From IMG/VR virus record IMGVR_UViG_3300035388_000009, positions 1-37,628 of that record: 37,628 nucleotides of DNA. One strand, 5' to 3'. Under the pieces are notes generated by a model that saw only the letters and a list, made by a program, of their open reading frames with translations, ran no database searches and had not been told where the DNA came from. Every line of letters starts with the position of its first letter. Position 1 is the first letter of the stretch. Both the position numbers and the translations under genes were made by a program. The DNA is from a virus. Of this stretch, positions 25,708 to 34,299 are shown in pieces.

Positions 25708-26158
25708 TATCTTTCACCGCCTTTTTAATCTTAGGCATTACATGGGTGTGCTTGTAGCCTTGATGAAGTTCGTCAATTTCTTTTGCCCTAATCAACGGAC
25801 CTGCTGAATCAAGACTGGCATCTTCCATTCTCTTTCTATTTTGTTTTTCTTTTTCTTCATCAATCATTTTATTGTAAGCATCCATTTCATCAATATCATC
25901 TCCGTGGTATGCAACAAAGGTTTGTCTCAGTTTCTTTATCACTCTTCCGTCAAGCTTGTCAAAAGTCATACATAAGCTTGTGCCTATATTATTTAGATTG
26001 TGAACCTCAAATTTATAAGGTTCCTTTCTCTTATTTATAAACACTCTATATCCATCATCCAGACCTTCACGGAGTCCTTTTTCTGTGTAGCAAACATCGT
26101 GCGGATAATGGGCCAACCAGGGTTTTTTACCTCTGATTTCATTAATTGTAAAAGACAT
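25670..26158 (-). CDS. uncharacterised protein between capsid and adaptor (162 aa)
   Basis: The start is the ATG 7 nt behind AAGGGGA; the longer frame to 26218 would run through the terminator stem and has no ribosome site. 162 residues: an alpha/beta N-terminal half (MSFTINEIRGKKPWLAHYPH, GLREGLDDGYRVFIN) and a highly charged helical C-terminal half (DEEKEKQNRKRMEDASL) ending in Ser/Gly/Thr. Position suggests a minor capsid or connector protein. Not recognised. Confidence 0.55.
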   Translation of the reverse strand: MSFTINEIRGKKPWLAHYPHDVCYTEKGLREGLDDGYRVFINKRKEPYKFEVHNLNNIGTSLCMTFDKLDGRVIKKLRQTFVAYHGDDIDEMDAYNKMIDEEKEKQNRKRMEDASLDSAGPLIRAKEIDELHQGYKHTHVMPKIKKAVKDNDRSGNKGSSTT

Positions 26159-26182
26159 TTTCATTCCCCTTTCGCTGAAAAT

Positions 26183-26229
26183 TTCTAAAAAAAAGGCAAC
26201 ATGCTTAATAAAAAACATGCTGCCTTTTT
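26183..26229 (-). terminator. rho-independent terminator after the capsid gene
   Basis: 14-nt arms (AAAAAGGCAGCATG and CATGTTGCCTTTTT, one mismatch) with a 12-nt loop, followed by a run of T on the minus strand. Because both arms end in A/T runs, the hairpin can terminate either strand. It lies 15 nt behind the major capsid stop codon and probably lowers expression of downstream genes relative to capsid. Confidence 0.85.
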
Positions 26230-26243
26230 GTATTCAAATACTC

Positions 26244-27452
26244 TTAGTAGTTCTTAATGTTCGTGATTCTTCCCTGTGCAGAAGGCATGAAGTTAAGAAG
26301 GTTCATGTAACCAATCAAGAACGCTTCATAGATTGGCTTTCTGTCTAACTGCTTAAGAAGAGTTCCACCCTCTCTGTTCATCCAGTCAAAAGGCTTACTT
26401 CCTAGGTAGGCAAGCTTGAAGTGTTCAGTTGACAAGAAGTCCATTGTGTTTGGCTTAGCAAGTGGCTCTTTAGTAATAACTACGTCACCATACTTGATAA
26501 CTCTTCTACCTGCTACGAAATCTTGTGTGTTGACATTTACATTGTATCTTCTCAATGTCTCAACATAGTTTCCTACTGGTCCTTTTTGACCGTGGATATA
26601 GTCAACCTTTTGTCCAAACAGTTCATCGATATCATCTATCATTGAATCAAAGTCTGCCAAACTTAGGTCTGTAACTGAATCTCCAAGAGAAGTAACAAAA
26701 GGATTCATGAAGCTGTAAGTGTCATCTGATCTATCAATGTCATAGATAGTGCTATCCGCAGTCATGATGTCCTCTAGTCCAGTCATTTCTATTCCTGCAG
26801 AACCTTCTATAACAACCTTGTCTGCTGCTTCTGTAGTCACAACCGCACCATCAATAGTTATTTTCTTAGCAGCTCTGTCTATGCCTGTAATTTCTCTTGA
26901 ATCCGCAATAACTGTATCGGAATCACTTTCATCAAGAATATCTATTACCATTCCTCTTCTGAATTTGTTCATGTTCGTATCAGAAGCAAGTACAATAAGG
27001 TTTGCTGCAGAAGTAACACCAGTTGTTGCAATAACACCTGTTTTGCTTCCGAACATTTGTCTTCTCATTTGGAATCTAAAGTCCTTAGACAAATCTTCCA
27101 TTTGATTAGTAAGGGCATCAACAATAGATCTCTTAGTGTTCTTAGTAGCACTTATAGCCTTGTCAGTGATTGCAAAAGGTGCGCCCATGTTTATAACGGA
27201 CAGTTTAGCTTGCTTGTACTTTCTTCCACCTGCAGTACCAAAAGTACCATCTTCTGCCATGTTTTTAATTCCTGCAGAAGAACCGTATTTCATAAACCAA
27301 GTGAATTCATCATTATTAGGCATTGCGTGGTTACCCTTAGTTATCATCTGATAAAAAGGACCTGCATTATCATTGATGAACTCAATAAGTTCCTCAAGAT
27401 AGTTTGTTTTTAGTGCTTGTGACAATACTGCTAAAGTAGTTGTTCCTACCAT
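26244..27452 (-). CDS. major capsid protein, HK97-fold (402 aa)
   Basis: Builds the phage head shell. 402 residues with a ribosome site AGAGGAATG. Landmarks typical of HK97-fold coat proteins: N-terminal arm (TNYLEELIEFINDNAGPFYQM), a glycine-rich E-loop-like part (GTFGTAGGRKYKQAKLSVINMGAPFAIT), spine helix (SIVDALTNQMEDLSKDFRFQMRRQMFG) and C-terminal domain with PLAKPNTMDFLSTEHFKLAYLG. The central stretch (about 150-245) is Asp/Ile/Thr-rich and may be an inserted domain. Directly follows portal and scaffold, and is followed by a terminator, the standard capsid layout. Confidence 0.85.
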   Translation of the reverse strand: MVGTTTLAVLSQALKTNYLEELIEFINDNAGPFYQMITKGNHAMPNNDEFTWFMKYGSSAGIKNMAEDGTFGTAGGRKYKQAKLSVINMGAPFAITDKAISATKNTKRSIVDALTNQMEDLSKDFRFQMRRQMFGSKTGVIATTGVTSAANLIVLASDTNMNKFRRGMVIDILDESDSDTVIADSREITGIDRAAKKITIDGAVVTTEAADKVVIEGSAGIEMTGLEDIMTADSTIYDIDRSDDTYSFMNPFVTSLGDSVTDLSLADFDSMIDDIDELFGQKVDYIHGQKGPVGNYVETLRRYNVNVNTQDFVAGRRVIKYGDVVITKEPLAKPNTMDFLSTEHFKLAYLGSKPFDWMNREGGTLLKQLDRKPIYEAFLIGYMNLLNFMPSAQGRITNIKNY

Positions 27453-27476
27453 ATTAAATCATTCCTCTCTATTTTA

Positions 27477-28460
27477 TTAGGAATCAAGCGCTCTTAGAAG
27501 TTCTTCGCCTGCTCCTTTGAAGCCACCTCTTTTTTTCTCGCCTTTTCCAACTGGTGATGATCCATCACTGTTAGATATTGACTTGGGAGGTTTTCCATCT
27601 GCTATACCCTTAAGGTATTGTGAAACTATTTGATCTTGTAGATTGTCATTACCTACAAGTTGCTTCAATGATTCTTCGTCACCTAAAAATTCATCAAGTG
27701 TCTTTTTATTTACATCTGGTTCATTGCTTCTTTGGCTTTTAGCCTTCCAATATGCAATTTCAAGGTTCTTTGGGTCCATCCCCATTTTTTCAGAATCAAG
27801 GATTTTCGCCATGTCTTGTGCATACTCTTTGAAATCTTCTGTCTTGTTTGCGAATTCATCTACATATTCCGTAGCTGTTACCTTTTCTTGTTCTGTCTGC
27901 TGCTTTTCTTCTCTTTCTTTAATCATAGGTTCAAGTTTAGGTAACAATTCTTTCAACTGTTCCTGTACTCCTGCCTTTACTAATGTGTCCATGGTTTCTT
28001 TTGCATTCTCGAAAATCTTGTCCCTGAATTCATCCTCGGGTAAGTTTCTCAAATCTTCTGCCTGTTTCATCAAATCGTCAATAGGATTACTTTCCACTTC
28101 ACCTTCTTCACCATCCGTAGGATTAGTTTCTGGCTTTGTTTCCTGGGGTTCGCTTCCTTCTTTAATCTTTGCGAATATACTCTCTTTGAGAGCTTCCAAA
28201 TCTTCTTTTGAAATTTGATTTGTCTCTACTGTCTTTGAATCATCTTCATTTACAACCGGAGTACCTTCATCAACAGGATTACCGTCTGCATCTTTAGATT
28301 CATCATCACTTGCAGCATCGTCAATATTTACATCATCACTTGCAGCATCATCTGTTGCCGGTGTTTCTGTTACTTCGCTTTCGCCTGAATCGGTTTCAAT
28401 TCCTTCATCAACGGAATTCAAACTCTCCATCAAGCCCTCGCTTAAATCGCTAAAACTCAT
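27477..28460 (-). CDS. capsid scaffold protein (327 aa)
   Basis: Guides head assembly and is lost from the mature particle. 327 residues, extremely acidic in the first 110 (runs of Asp/Glu/Ser/Thr, with a DDAASDDVNIDDAASDD repeat), then long coiled coil (about 130-260, EEKQQTEQEKVTATEYVDEF), ending in a basic Gly/Lys tail (GKGEKKRGGFKGAG) of the kind that binds coat protein. Lies between portal and coat genes. Family identified by composition and place. Confidence 0.8.
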   Translation of the reverse strand: MSFSDLSEGLMESLNSVDEGIETDSGESEVTETPATDDAASDDVNIDDAASDDESKDADGNPVDEGTPVVNEDDSKTVETNQISKEDLEALKESIFAKIKEGSEPQETKPETNPTDGEEGEVESNPIDDLMKQAEDLRNLPEDEFRDKIFENAKETMDTLVKAGVQEQLKELLPKLEPMIKEREEKQQTEQEKVTATEYVDEFANKTEDFKEYAQDMAKILDSEKMGMDPKNLEIAYWKAKSQRSNEPDVNKKTLDEFLGDEESLKQLVGNDNLQDQIVSQYLKGIADGKPPKSISNSDGSSPVGKGEKKRGGFKGAGEELLRALDS

Positions 28461-28472
28461 ATTTCCCCCTTA

Positions 28473-30539
28473 TTATCTAGCTGCAGGTGCAGTTTGCCCA
28501 CTTTGTACTTGTGGTTGAGCTGACATACTAGCCGTGGTTTTTTTTGCCATGTTGCTCATATGAGCGCTTACATGAAGATTAGCCATTTCGTTAATCATTG
28601 GATTAACTTTAACCATCTCTTCGTACTCAACTGCCAACATCCATTTAATATGTTCTGTTATATGCACAACATCATCATCAATACTCTTCGGTTGAACAGG
28701 TTCCAGTTTCGCCATTGCTGCATTTTCTCTCTTAGCTTTACTGAGCTGCAGGGCATCTTCATTATCAAAGTTTTCCCAGTCTCCCATTTCGAGCATTTCA
28801 AGAATCTTAGCTCTACCTTCTCTGGATATGTTGCCCTTTTCGGGATCGTTGAAAAATCCACCATTAAGCATTTGAATTATAAACGCTTTTCTTTGTGCAT
28901 ATGTTTCTGATATCTCGTTTACAGCTTCTATGAAAACCTCAAAGCTCGAAATATCATCACCTCTAAATGCGACGATATCAACACTATCATCTTCACCAAA
29001 ATATTTTATATACCTATCATAAGAAACCATGTTCTTATAGTAGATTAGCCATTTCATACCAACTGACATCAAGGTTTTCTTGATGTTATTGGCCGTTAAT
29101 CCCATCCTGGTATCATCCTGCTCTGCAAGTGCGCCTATGGCAACACCCGAGTCAACACCCGATGGAACAACTGATTGCTTACTGAATTCCGATACCCCTG
29201 AAAGTCTCGAAAAATCTTTCAATAGTTTATCTTCCTCATTATCAAGTCCTGCAGGCCACGTTGGCATAGTTAAATACTTTGGTGCATCTGTACCTACAGT
29301 GTGTTGAATGACTCTTCCAGGTGCGATTCCTTCTTCTTCCAGATCTTCTATATCTTGTATGCTGTTGGTTTCTGCTGTTAAAACACCTATTGTTATACGG
29401 TTTATATACTCTCTTTTCCTGTTTTTTATGGTATTGTATGCTCTTTGTACAGGAATAAGCCTTGAAACAACCGTATCTCCAAAAAAATAATCCAACTTAT
29501 TAATGCTCTTTTGAACATCAAATGGTAGGACATATTCGCCATCATTTTTTAAATAATCTGGCAAAGGACTATTGTTTATCATTTTTTTATCAGTGCAAAT
29601 TACCCATCTTCCTTCGGGATATCTTCTTGTAGGTAGTCCAAACAATTCATATACAAGTACAGAGTTTTCCTTTGAGGATTTATAAGCTTTACCTTCAAAA
29701 GTCTTACTTCCTGCATTACCAACCGGATAAGATGAATGAGTCATTGAGAAAACATCATTCGAGGAACCCTTGTCGATTATTCCGAAATTCTCATAAAGCT
29801 CATCAACTGAAAATACCTTTACATGCATAATACTTCGGTTTTTCGATTTATAAGGATCTTCCGGGAATATTTCAAAAGGACTTATAACCTCAGTGTCGGG
29901 CCAACCTTCTTTCAATACTCTCGTCAATGGAAGGTCGCCACTTTCAGCTAATTCCCTTTCATACTCTTCTAGGTTTTCTTCTTCGTAAATCTTATCTTCG
30001 TTGATGACACCTATGGTTTTACCCATTGTGCTGTTCCATACAGTCTTGTATACTGCTGCACCGGTTATCTCGGTCCAACTGTTAGCAACTTCTTGTTTCT
30101 CGGACATTCGCAACATGACCTGTGTTCCTGCTAATATCTTGTTTGATAATTTTGCTTTCTTTTCCGATTCAACATCAGCATTTGGCGGCGTTCTTGTCTT
30201 TAGTTGATTCTTCAACCTTGACAACTTCGCAAGCCTGGTTTCGACTATTGGAGCAATTTGATTATAAACTTGCCTTTCTTCAAAGTAATACAAAGGAGCT
30301 GTTTCAAATAACTTGCCTGTCATTGTTTCTTTGGCTACATATTGATTTCCTTCATAAAAGTTAATATTAATCAACCATTGAAGTTCAATAAGCTTTCTTA
30401 AGTCTGCTCTTTCTTTGAATGATTGCTTAATTTCTTTTATAATCGCTTTATTATGCTTTTCAAGTCTCTTATCTTTGCTTTTATCAATGCCTACCGAATC
30501 TCGGAAATTGTTCATTGCATTTCTGACAATCTCAGACAT
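28473..30539 (-). CDS. portal protein (688 aa)
   Basis: Forms the ring at the head vertex through which DNA is packaged and ejected. 688 residues, ribosome site GGAAGGTGAAAG. Portal-like stretches: LQWLININFYEGNQYVAKE, RQVYNQIAPIVETRLAKLSR, PFEIFPEDPYKSKNRSI, FFGDTVVSRLIPVQRAYN, and SGVDSGVAIGALAEQDDTRM near residue 470. Length and motifs resemble P22-like podoviral portals, larger than siphoviral ones. The C-terminal tail is Gln/Ala/Ser-rich (QPQVQSGQTAPAAR), perhaps a barrel extension or disordered. Confidence 0.85.
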   Translation of the reverse strand: MSEIVRNAMNNFRDSVGIDKSKDKRLEKHNKAIIKEIKQSFKERADLRKLIELQWLININFYEGNQYVAKETMTGKLFETAPLYYFEERQVYNQIAPIVETRLAKLSRLKNQLKTRTPPNADVESEKKAKLSNKILAGTQVMLRMSEKQEVANSWTEITGAAVYKTVWNSTMGKTIGVINEDKIYEEENLEEYERELAESGDLPLTRVLKEGWPDTEVISPFEIFPEDPYKSKNRSIMHVKVFSVDELYENFGIIDKGSSNDVFSMTHSSYPVGNAGSKTFEGKAYKSSKENSVLVYELFGLPTRRYPEGRWVICTDKKMINNSPLPDYLKNDGEYVLPFDVQKSINKLDYFFGDTVVSRLIPVQRAYNTIKNRKREYINRITIGVLTAETNSIQDIEDLEEEGIAPGRVIQHTVGTDAPKYLTMPTWPAGLDNEEDKLLKDFSRLSGVSEFSKQSVVPSGVDSGVAIGALAEQDDTRMGLTANNIKKTLMSVGMKWLIYYKNMVSYDRYIKYFGEDDSVDIVAFRGDDISSFEVFIEAVNEISETYAQRKAFIIQMLNGGFFNDPEKGNISREGRAKILEMLEMGDWENFDNEDALQLSKAKRENAAMAKLEPVQPKSIDDDVVHITEHIKWMLAVEYEEMVKVNPMINEMANLHVSAHMSNMAKKTTASMSAQPQVQSGQTAPAAR

Positions 30540-30560
30540 AGGCTTTCACCTTCCTAATTA

Positions 30561-30815
30561 TTAATCTACAAAACCACGTTTCATCAAGTTTTCCATTTCC
30601 CTTTGTGCCGGGTCCTTGGTTTTGGCTTTTGCTTGTGGCTTTTTATCTACCTGTGTTAGTTTTATATAGTCGTTTGAATCCTTTGCGAAAATTCTGTTCA
30701 AGAGTTCTTTTCTTTCCTTTTGCTGCACCCTCATTGACACAACAAGAGCAATTACTAATGAGAAGCTTATAGCTAATAAAAAAATAATTATGAGCATTAA
30801 AATGTTGGTATCCAT
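30561..30815 (-). CDS. small membrane protein upstream of portal (84 aa)
   Basis: One transmembrane helix at residues about 4-29 (NILMLIIIFLLAISFSLVIA), then a charged cytoplasm-like tail with KAKTKDPAQREMENLMKRGF. Ribosome site AGGGGAA. It lies between small virion genes and the portal. Could be a virion membrane-interacting protein or a regulator of lysis or entry; no family recognised. Confidence 0.6.
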   Translation of the reverse strand: MDTNILMLIIIFLLAISFSLVIALVVSMRVQQKERKELLNRIFAKDSNDYIKLTQVDKKPQAKAKTKDPAQREMENLMKRGFVD

Positions 30816-30836
30816 ACTATTCCCCTTTCAAATCAA

Positions 30837-31076
30837 TTAATCGAACTTAGCATTACCAAGATCAACTGCATTTGCTGCATCGTCTGCAGTAGTCACATTT
30901 GTAACATCTGCGGAATTGTGAGCTGTTGCATCTGCACAATGTGCGTCATGTTGAGCTTTGATGTCATTTGCCAGTGTTACGATCAAATCAAGAGCCGTGT
31001 CAATCTCTTTCAATACCGCCACTATTGGTTCTGTCTTGAAAAAATTCTGTGCCGCTTTTAAATCTCTATCTGCCAT
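30837..31076 (-). CDS. small helical virion-like protein (79 aa)
   Basis: Starts at the ATG 8 nt behind GGTGG (MADRDLKAAQNFFKTEP), overlapping the upstream gene by 11 nt. The first half is helical; the second has a pattern (AHCADATAHNSADVTNVTTADDA) seen in tail-fibre and decoration segments of clostridial phages. Small size and place just before portal suggest a structural or assembly role. Function not recognised. Confidence 0.55.
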   Translation of the reverse strand: MADRDLKAAQNFFKTEPIVAVLKEIDTALDLIVTLANDIKAQHDAHCADATAHNSADVTNVTTADDAANAVDLGNAKFD

Positions 31077-31455
31077 CTGTGTTACCACCTTTCAAAAATT
31101 TTAGGCTTTTGCCTATTAAGTCACTCTTTATATCATCTTCCTTGTACTCGATGTTCAGACAATCAAGAATGCCATACAAAATATTATTATTGAACTTGTC
31201 ACCTTGTTTCTCAATCAAATCTACCAATATCGACTGATATAGTTCCGTTTGCTTCTGAGGATCATCATCTCCAACCATATTGGCATTGAATACTGACCTC
31301 AGTTGTTCGTAAACCTGTTTTGCATGTTTCTCGCATAGAAAAATACTATCTATGTCGAACCTTGGATCACCAACCGCCAATTCAACTTTATCGTGGCAGC
31401 CATAAATTTTACATTGTGCATAATTGTTGATTTTGTATACTTGGACTTTCGCCAT
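31066..31455 (-). CDS. zinc-binding-like protein downstream of terminase (129 aa)
   Basis: Start chosen at ATG (MAKVQVYKINNY); a TTG two codons upstream is better spaced from GGGGGA and could be the true start. Cysteines C15 and C20 with CEKH (C41, H44) make a likely zinc site in the N-terminal part; the rest is helical and acidic. It follows terminase exon 2 by 23 nt, in the small-virion-gene series. Function unknown. Confidence 0.6.
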   Translation of the reverse strand: MAKVQVYKINNYAQCKIYGCHDKVELAVGDPRFDIDSIFLCEKHAKQVYEQLRSVFNANMVGDDDPQKQTELYQSILVDLIEKQGDKFNNNILYGILDCLNIEYKEDDIKSDLIGKSLKFLKGGNTDGR

Positions 31456-31478
31456 TTTCAATCATTCCCCCTTTCACG

Positions 31479-31622
31479 TTACCTTCTTCTTCCATTTCTG
31501 CGTTGTGCCTTAAGCAAGGATGCTTTGTGTCTAGCAATCTCCGACTTTTCTTCTGCCGGAGGTCTTGTTCCAGTGCTGTAAATCATCCTGTTCAAAGCTT
31601 GTGTTGTACTGTCAACCATATC
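31479..31622 (-). CDS. terL: terminase large subunit, exon 2 (47 aa)
   Basis: Starts with GAT ATG GTT GAC, reading DMVDSTTQALNR, the C-terminal nuclease motif III of phage large terminases (normally HDDxVD followed by TxQAL). There is no start codon or ribosome site at its head, and it joins exon 1 in frame at a codon boundary. The last 25 residues are basic (KAQRRNGRRR), as usual for terminase tails. The second Asp of the catalytic pair is encoded here, so without splicing the nuclease would be dead. Confidence 0.9.
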   Translation of the reverse strand, partial: DMVDSTTQALNRMIYSTGTRPPAEEKSEIARHKASLLKAQRRNGRRR

Positions 31623-32568
31623 CAATATGTTCCGATTAAGTTCGCTACACCTAACCTTCTTATGCTTTCACATAAGTTCAGACTATATCTTCAGCCTTAG
31701 CCGCCCTGCTTTTCCATCTGCTTAGATGTACTCTCTTGCGAGATAGTCGTTGAACACCATATCTTATTTTTGAACTCTTCAAACGATATCAAACTCTTAG
31801 AAGCTTTTTCTTTGTTTTCCAACATAGAAACAATCCTTAAATTTCCAGGCCTTGAAATAACCATGACCGGTACTTTGTTGTCAAATCCATCTTTAACAGA
31901 AAAGATGTGATCTATTTCACAACCACTAGGAACCTCTTGGTCATACACGCAGTAAGCAACGTGCCTTGCTGCTTTAGAATAGGTTTTATAGCTAACATCA
32001 ACCCAGTCCGAATATTTGTTGGTAAAGTTACGGGTGCGTGCTTGCATAGCTTTTTTATGGCCCTCTTCACAATATGGATTGTTTTCTTTTAACATTTCTG
32101 ATTGCTTAACTCTTTGGGCTTTATGGTTCTGAAAATTATACTTACCGCCAATAGCTTTCTTAATCGTAGACCTTGAGACTCCGTATTCCCCACATATGTC
32201 TTTTATCAACATTCCGCAGCCTACAAGTTCTTTGATTTTATCAGCCGTTAAATCTGTTTTCCTTAAATGAGCTACCGCATCTTTGGCTGTACGCCTTGGG
32301 ATATCGTACTTTTTTAGATAATAGGTTACATTTTTTCTACTACAGCCATAAATGTCCGCAATTTCTTGTTGGGTTTTTTTCTCTTCTGAATAAAGTTTGA
32401 TTAAGTCGTTCTTTTCTATCATTTCTCACCTCTAAGATATAATGCTGCTGATTGCCCAATCTTCTTATTTTCAAACATTCGCATTTGCCGTTACCGGCTC
32501 TGCTGTAGTTAAGAAGCTCTAAGGGGTTTCCAGCAATTAACAGAATTTAGACACGACAATGTTGGTCT
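31623..32568 (-). ncRNA. group I self-splicing intron in terL (946 nt)
   Basis: Conserved elements in order on the minus strand: P1, where exon end ACACGAT pairs with the guide GTCGTGT (32551-32557) leaving the U.G wobble exactly at the splice site; P element AATTGCTGGAAAC (32526-32538); Q element CAATCAGCAGC (32444-32454); R element GTTCAACGACTA (31744-31755); S element AAGATATAGTCTGAAC (31676-31691); P9 hairpin with a GAAA tetraloop (31659-31676). The last intron base is G, as required. R and S pair through GACTA/TAGTC (P7). Removal restores the terminase frame. An HNH endonuclease gene fills the region between Q and S. Confidence 0.93.
31697..32422 (-). CDS. HNH homing endonuclease in the group I intron (241 aa)
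   Basis: Predicted to cut intronless terL alleles so that the intron is copied in. Ribosome site GAGGTGAGAA. Two N-terminal helix-turn-helix segments (TQQEIADIYGCSRKNVTYYL, about 18-37, and LIKDICGEYGVSRSTIKKAI, about 72-91) for target recognition, then an HNH-type region around 165-210: CEIDHIFSVKDGF, SRPGNLRIV, MLENKEKASKS. The last 20 codons (TTISQESTSKQMEKQGG) run over the intron's R element, so protein and ribozyme share sequence. HTH plus HNH architecture is common among phage homing endonucleases. Confidence 0.88.
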   Translation of the reverse strand: MIEKNDLIKLYSEEKKTQQEIADIYGCSRKNVTYYLKKYDIPRRTAKDAVAHLRKTDLTADKIKELVGCGMLIKDICGEYGVSRSTIKKAIGGKYNFQNHKAQRVKQSEMLKENNPYCEEGHKKAMQARTRNFTNKYSDWVDVSYKTYSKAARHVAYCVYDQEVPSGCEIDHIFSVKDGFDNKVPVMVISRPGNLRIVSMLENKEKASKSLISFEEFKNKIWCSTTISQESTSKQMEKQGG

Positions 32569-34014
32569 ATCGTGTGTACCTTGTGGAAAACTTGCATGTT
32601 GTTCTATATAATCAAGTACCCATGGACATAATTCTGGAATAGGAATAAACACGTTCCCGGATTCAACAGCTCCAAGGATTGCATTCGCTCTTGCTACTTT
32701 TCCACCATCCGGTGTAATCGCAATTAAGCCAGGTACTTTGTTACGCAACAATCTTATAACTGCAGGTCCATTAGCTTTATCCTCAACCAGTTTGATTAAA
32801 GACTTCGGCCATTTCTGCGACATATTCTCAATAGCCTTCATGGTATTGATAATATCCATTCTCTCGTTGATTAAGTCCAAGAGGTAATAATAACCACCTT
32901 GTCGGCCCCAAACTGTACCACAAACATAGTCGCTTGACTCTTCATCTTTGAAAGCACAATCCCAAGACTGCATAACTTCATCGAAATACTTCGGCATATC
33001 AAGTAATGGGTCATAGTATTTCCAATAATGCCTTTTGAACATGTTTCCTTCTTGAGCTGTTGGTCTACCCTGATAGAGCGAATCCCAGGACCTTTTACCT
33101 TCTGTATCTCCATGCGCTCTTTTTTTCTTTTCAAGCCACTTCTTATCCTTTCCAATTTCAGGAAATAAAGGTTCTCCAACTGCTCTACCGATTAGGTCGC
33201 CTTCTTCTGCTTCACATGGAAGGTTTAAATAGAAGTAATCTTGCAAGCCAAGTTTTTCTATTCTTCCGATTAGATCATCTTCATGCCACCTGGTCATAAT
33301 TACTATTATCTTTCCATTTGCAGAAAGCCTGGATAAGAGTGAGTCTCTATATTCATTGAATATTTTGTCTCTTATCTTTTGTGATTCAGCTTCTTCCCTG
33401 TTTTTTATGGGGTCATCGACTATTATTAAGTCTGCAGACTGCCCTGTAACACCTGCTCCAATACCTCTTGAAAGGATACTTCCGTTCTCAGAAGTAAATA
33501 TGTCAGTATCGCTATCTCTCACCAGGTCAAATTCTTGGAATAACACTTGTTCGTTATCCTTAAGCTTCTGTTTATTCCTGCGGCCAAATCTTCGGGCAAG
33601 GTCATCACCATAAGAAACAACAATCGCTCTATTTGTAGGGTTAAATCCTACATACCAACTCGGCAAAGTCTCTGTTATTCCCATCGATTTTCCGTGCTGC
33701 GGCGGCCAGGATAGCATTAATACCTCTGCAGGTTGAGTGGGATCGTTCTGACTCTTCAACCTATCTTCTAAAAACAACTGGATAATGTCACAAGTGAACT
33801 TGATATGCTTACCCATTATGAAGTTTTCACCGTTTACATCTGAATCTTCAACATAATTTGAATAACTATGTTTGAGTGATTCTACATACTCTTTTTCCTT
33901 GTATCGCATATATAAGGAAAATTCTTCATCAGTTAAGCACTTCCAGTTATCCGGAACTTTAACAGATGGTTGTCTTACAAGTTTTACTTTATTCTTTGCT
34001 TTTTTTCGGGCCAT
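32569..34014 (-). CDS. terL: terminase large subunit, exon 1 (482 aa)
   Basis: ATP-driven DNA packaging motor and nuclease. 482 residues before the intron, 529 after splicing. ATPase: Walker A PPQHGKS (104-110), Walker B LIIVDD (196-201), coupling motif TRWHEDD (241-247). Nuclease: WDCAFK with Asp352, LVEDKANG, and the start of motif III, THD, at the exon end. The unspliced frame continues for 19 intron-coded residues to a stop at 32509. The translation start ATG lies behind AAGGGG with long spacing. Small terminase is not obvious; one of the small genes at 34.8-35.2 kb is a possibility. Confidence 0.93.
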
Positions 34015-34035
34015 GCTGTATCATCCCCTTATTAA

Positions 34036-34073
34036 AAGCAGCCATGCAGGGGGAATGTCTGACATGGCTGCTT
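34036..34073 (-). terminator. 11-bp hairpin upstream of terL
   Basis: Perfect arms AAGCAGCCATG and CATGGCTGCTT around a 16-nt loop, followed on the minus strand by TTAATAAG. The stem is strong but the T-run is short, so it could be an intrinsic terminator, an attenuator separating the small-gene cluster from late genes, or an RNA stability element. It lies 22 nt before the terL start. Confidence 0.6.
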
Positions 34074-34112
34074 AATATATATAAACCTATGGAGGTCTAT
34101 AGCTTGTTAAGC

Positions 34113-34295
34113 CTACAGCAATTTAACGTCTGTAGGTTGTATGTAAAACTCGTTGTTATCTCCCTTTACTCTTACCGCAGGTTTATTGATTATTTTCAAT
34201 ATATCGAATCCAACAATTGTCCCAACTTCATTGTAATGAGGGTGATTCTCGTTTTTCACATGCACCTTTCTTCCCATCAATTCTTCTTTCGTCAT
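34113..34295 (-). CDS. small SH3/KOW-like protein (60 aa)
   Basis: 60 residues from MTKEELMGRKVHV; upstream ATGs at 34307 and 34325 are alternatives and no start has a strong ribosome site. The pattern GRKVHVKN...YNEVGTIVGFD...KPAVRVKGDNNEFYIQPTDVKLL is a small beta-barrel of KOW/SH3 type, often nucleic-acid or protein binding. It begins just at the stop of the Acb2/Tad1-like gene, so the two may be coupled. Function unknown. Confidence 0.55.
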   Translation of the reverse strand: MTKEELMGRKVHVKNENHPHYNEVGTIVGFDILKIINKPAVRVKGDNNEFYIQPTDVKLL

Positions 34296-34299
34296 AGGA

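Noticed and set aside
27643-28218. Plus-strand 191-aa open frame
   Set aside because: Antisense of the acidic scaffold gene; the Ser/Phe-rich composition is what the complement of Glu/Lys codons gives.
32487-32498. GCCG-GTAA-CGGC hairpin as another group II domain V, since it resembles the right-edge motif
   Set aside because: It lies in the P5 region of the group I intron, lacks the domain V outer stem and bulge, and is fully explained as a GNRA-capped stem of that intron.
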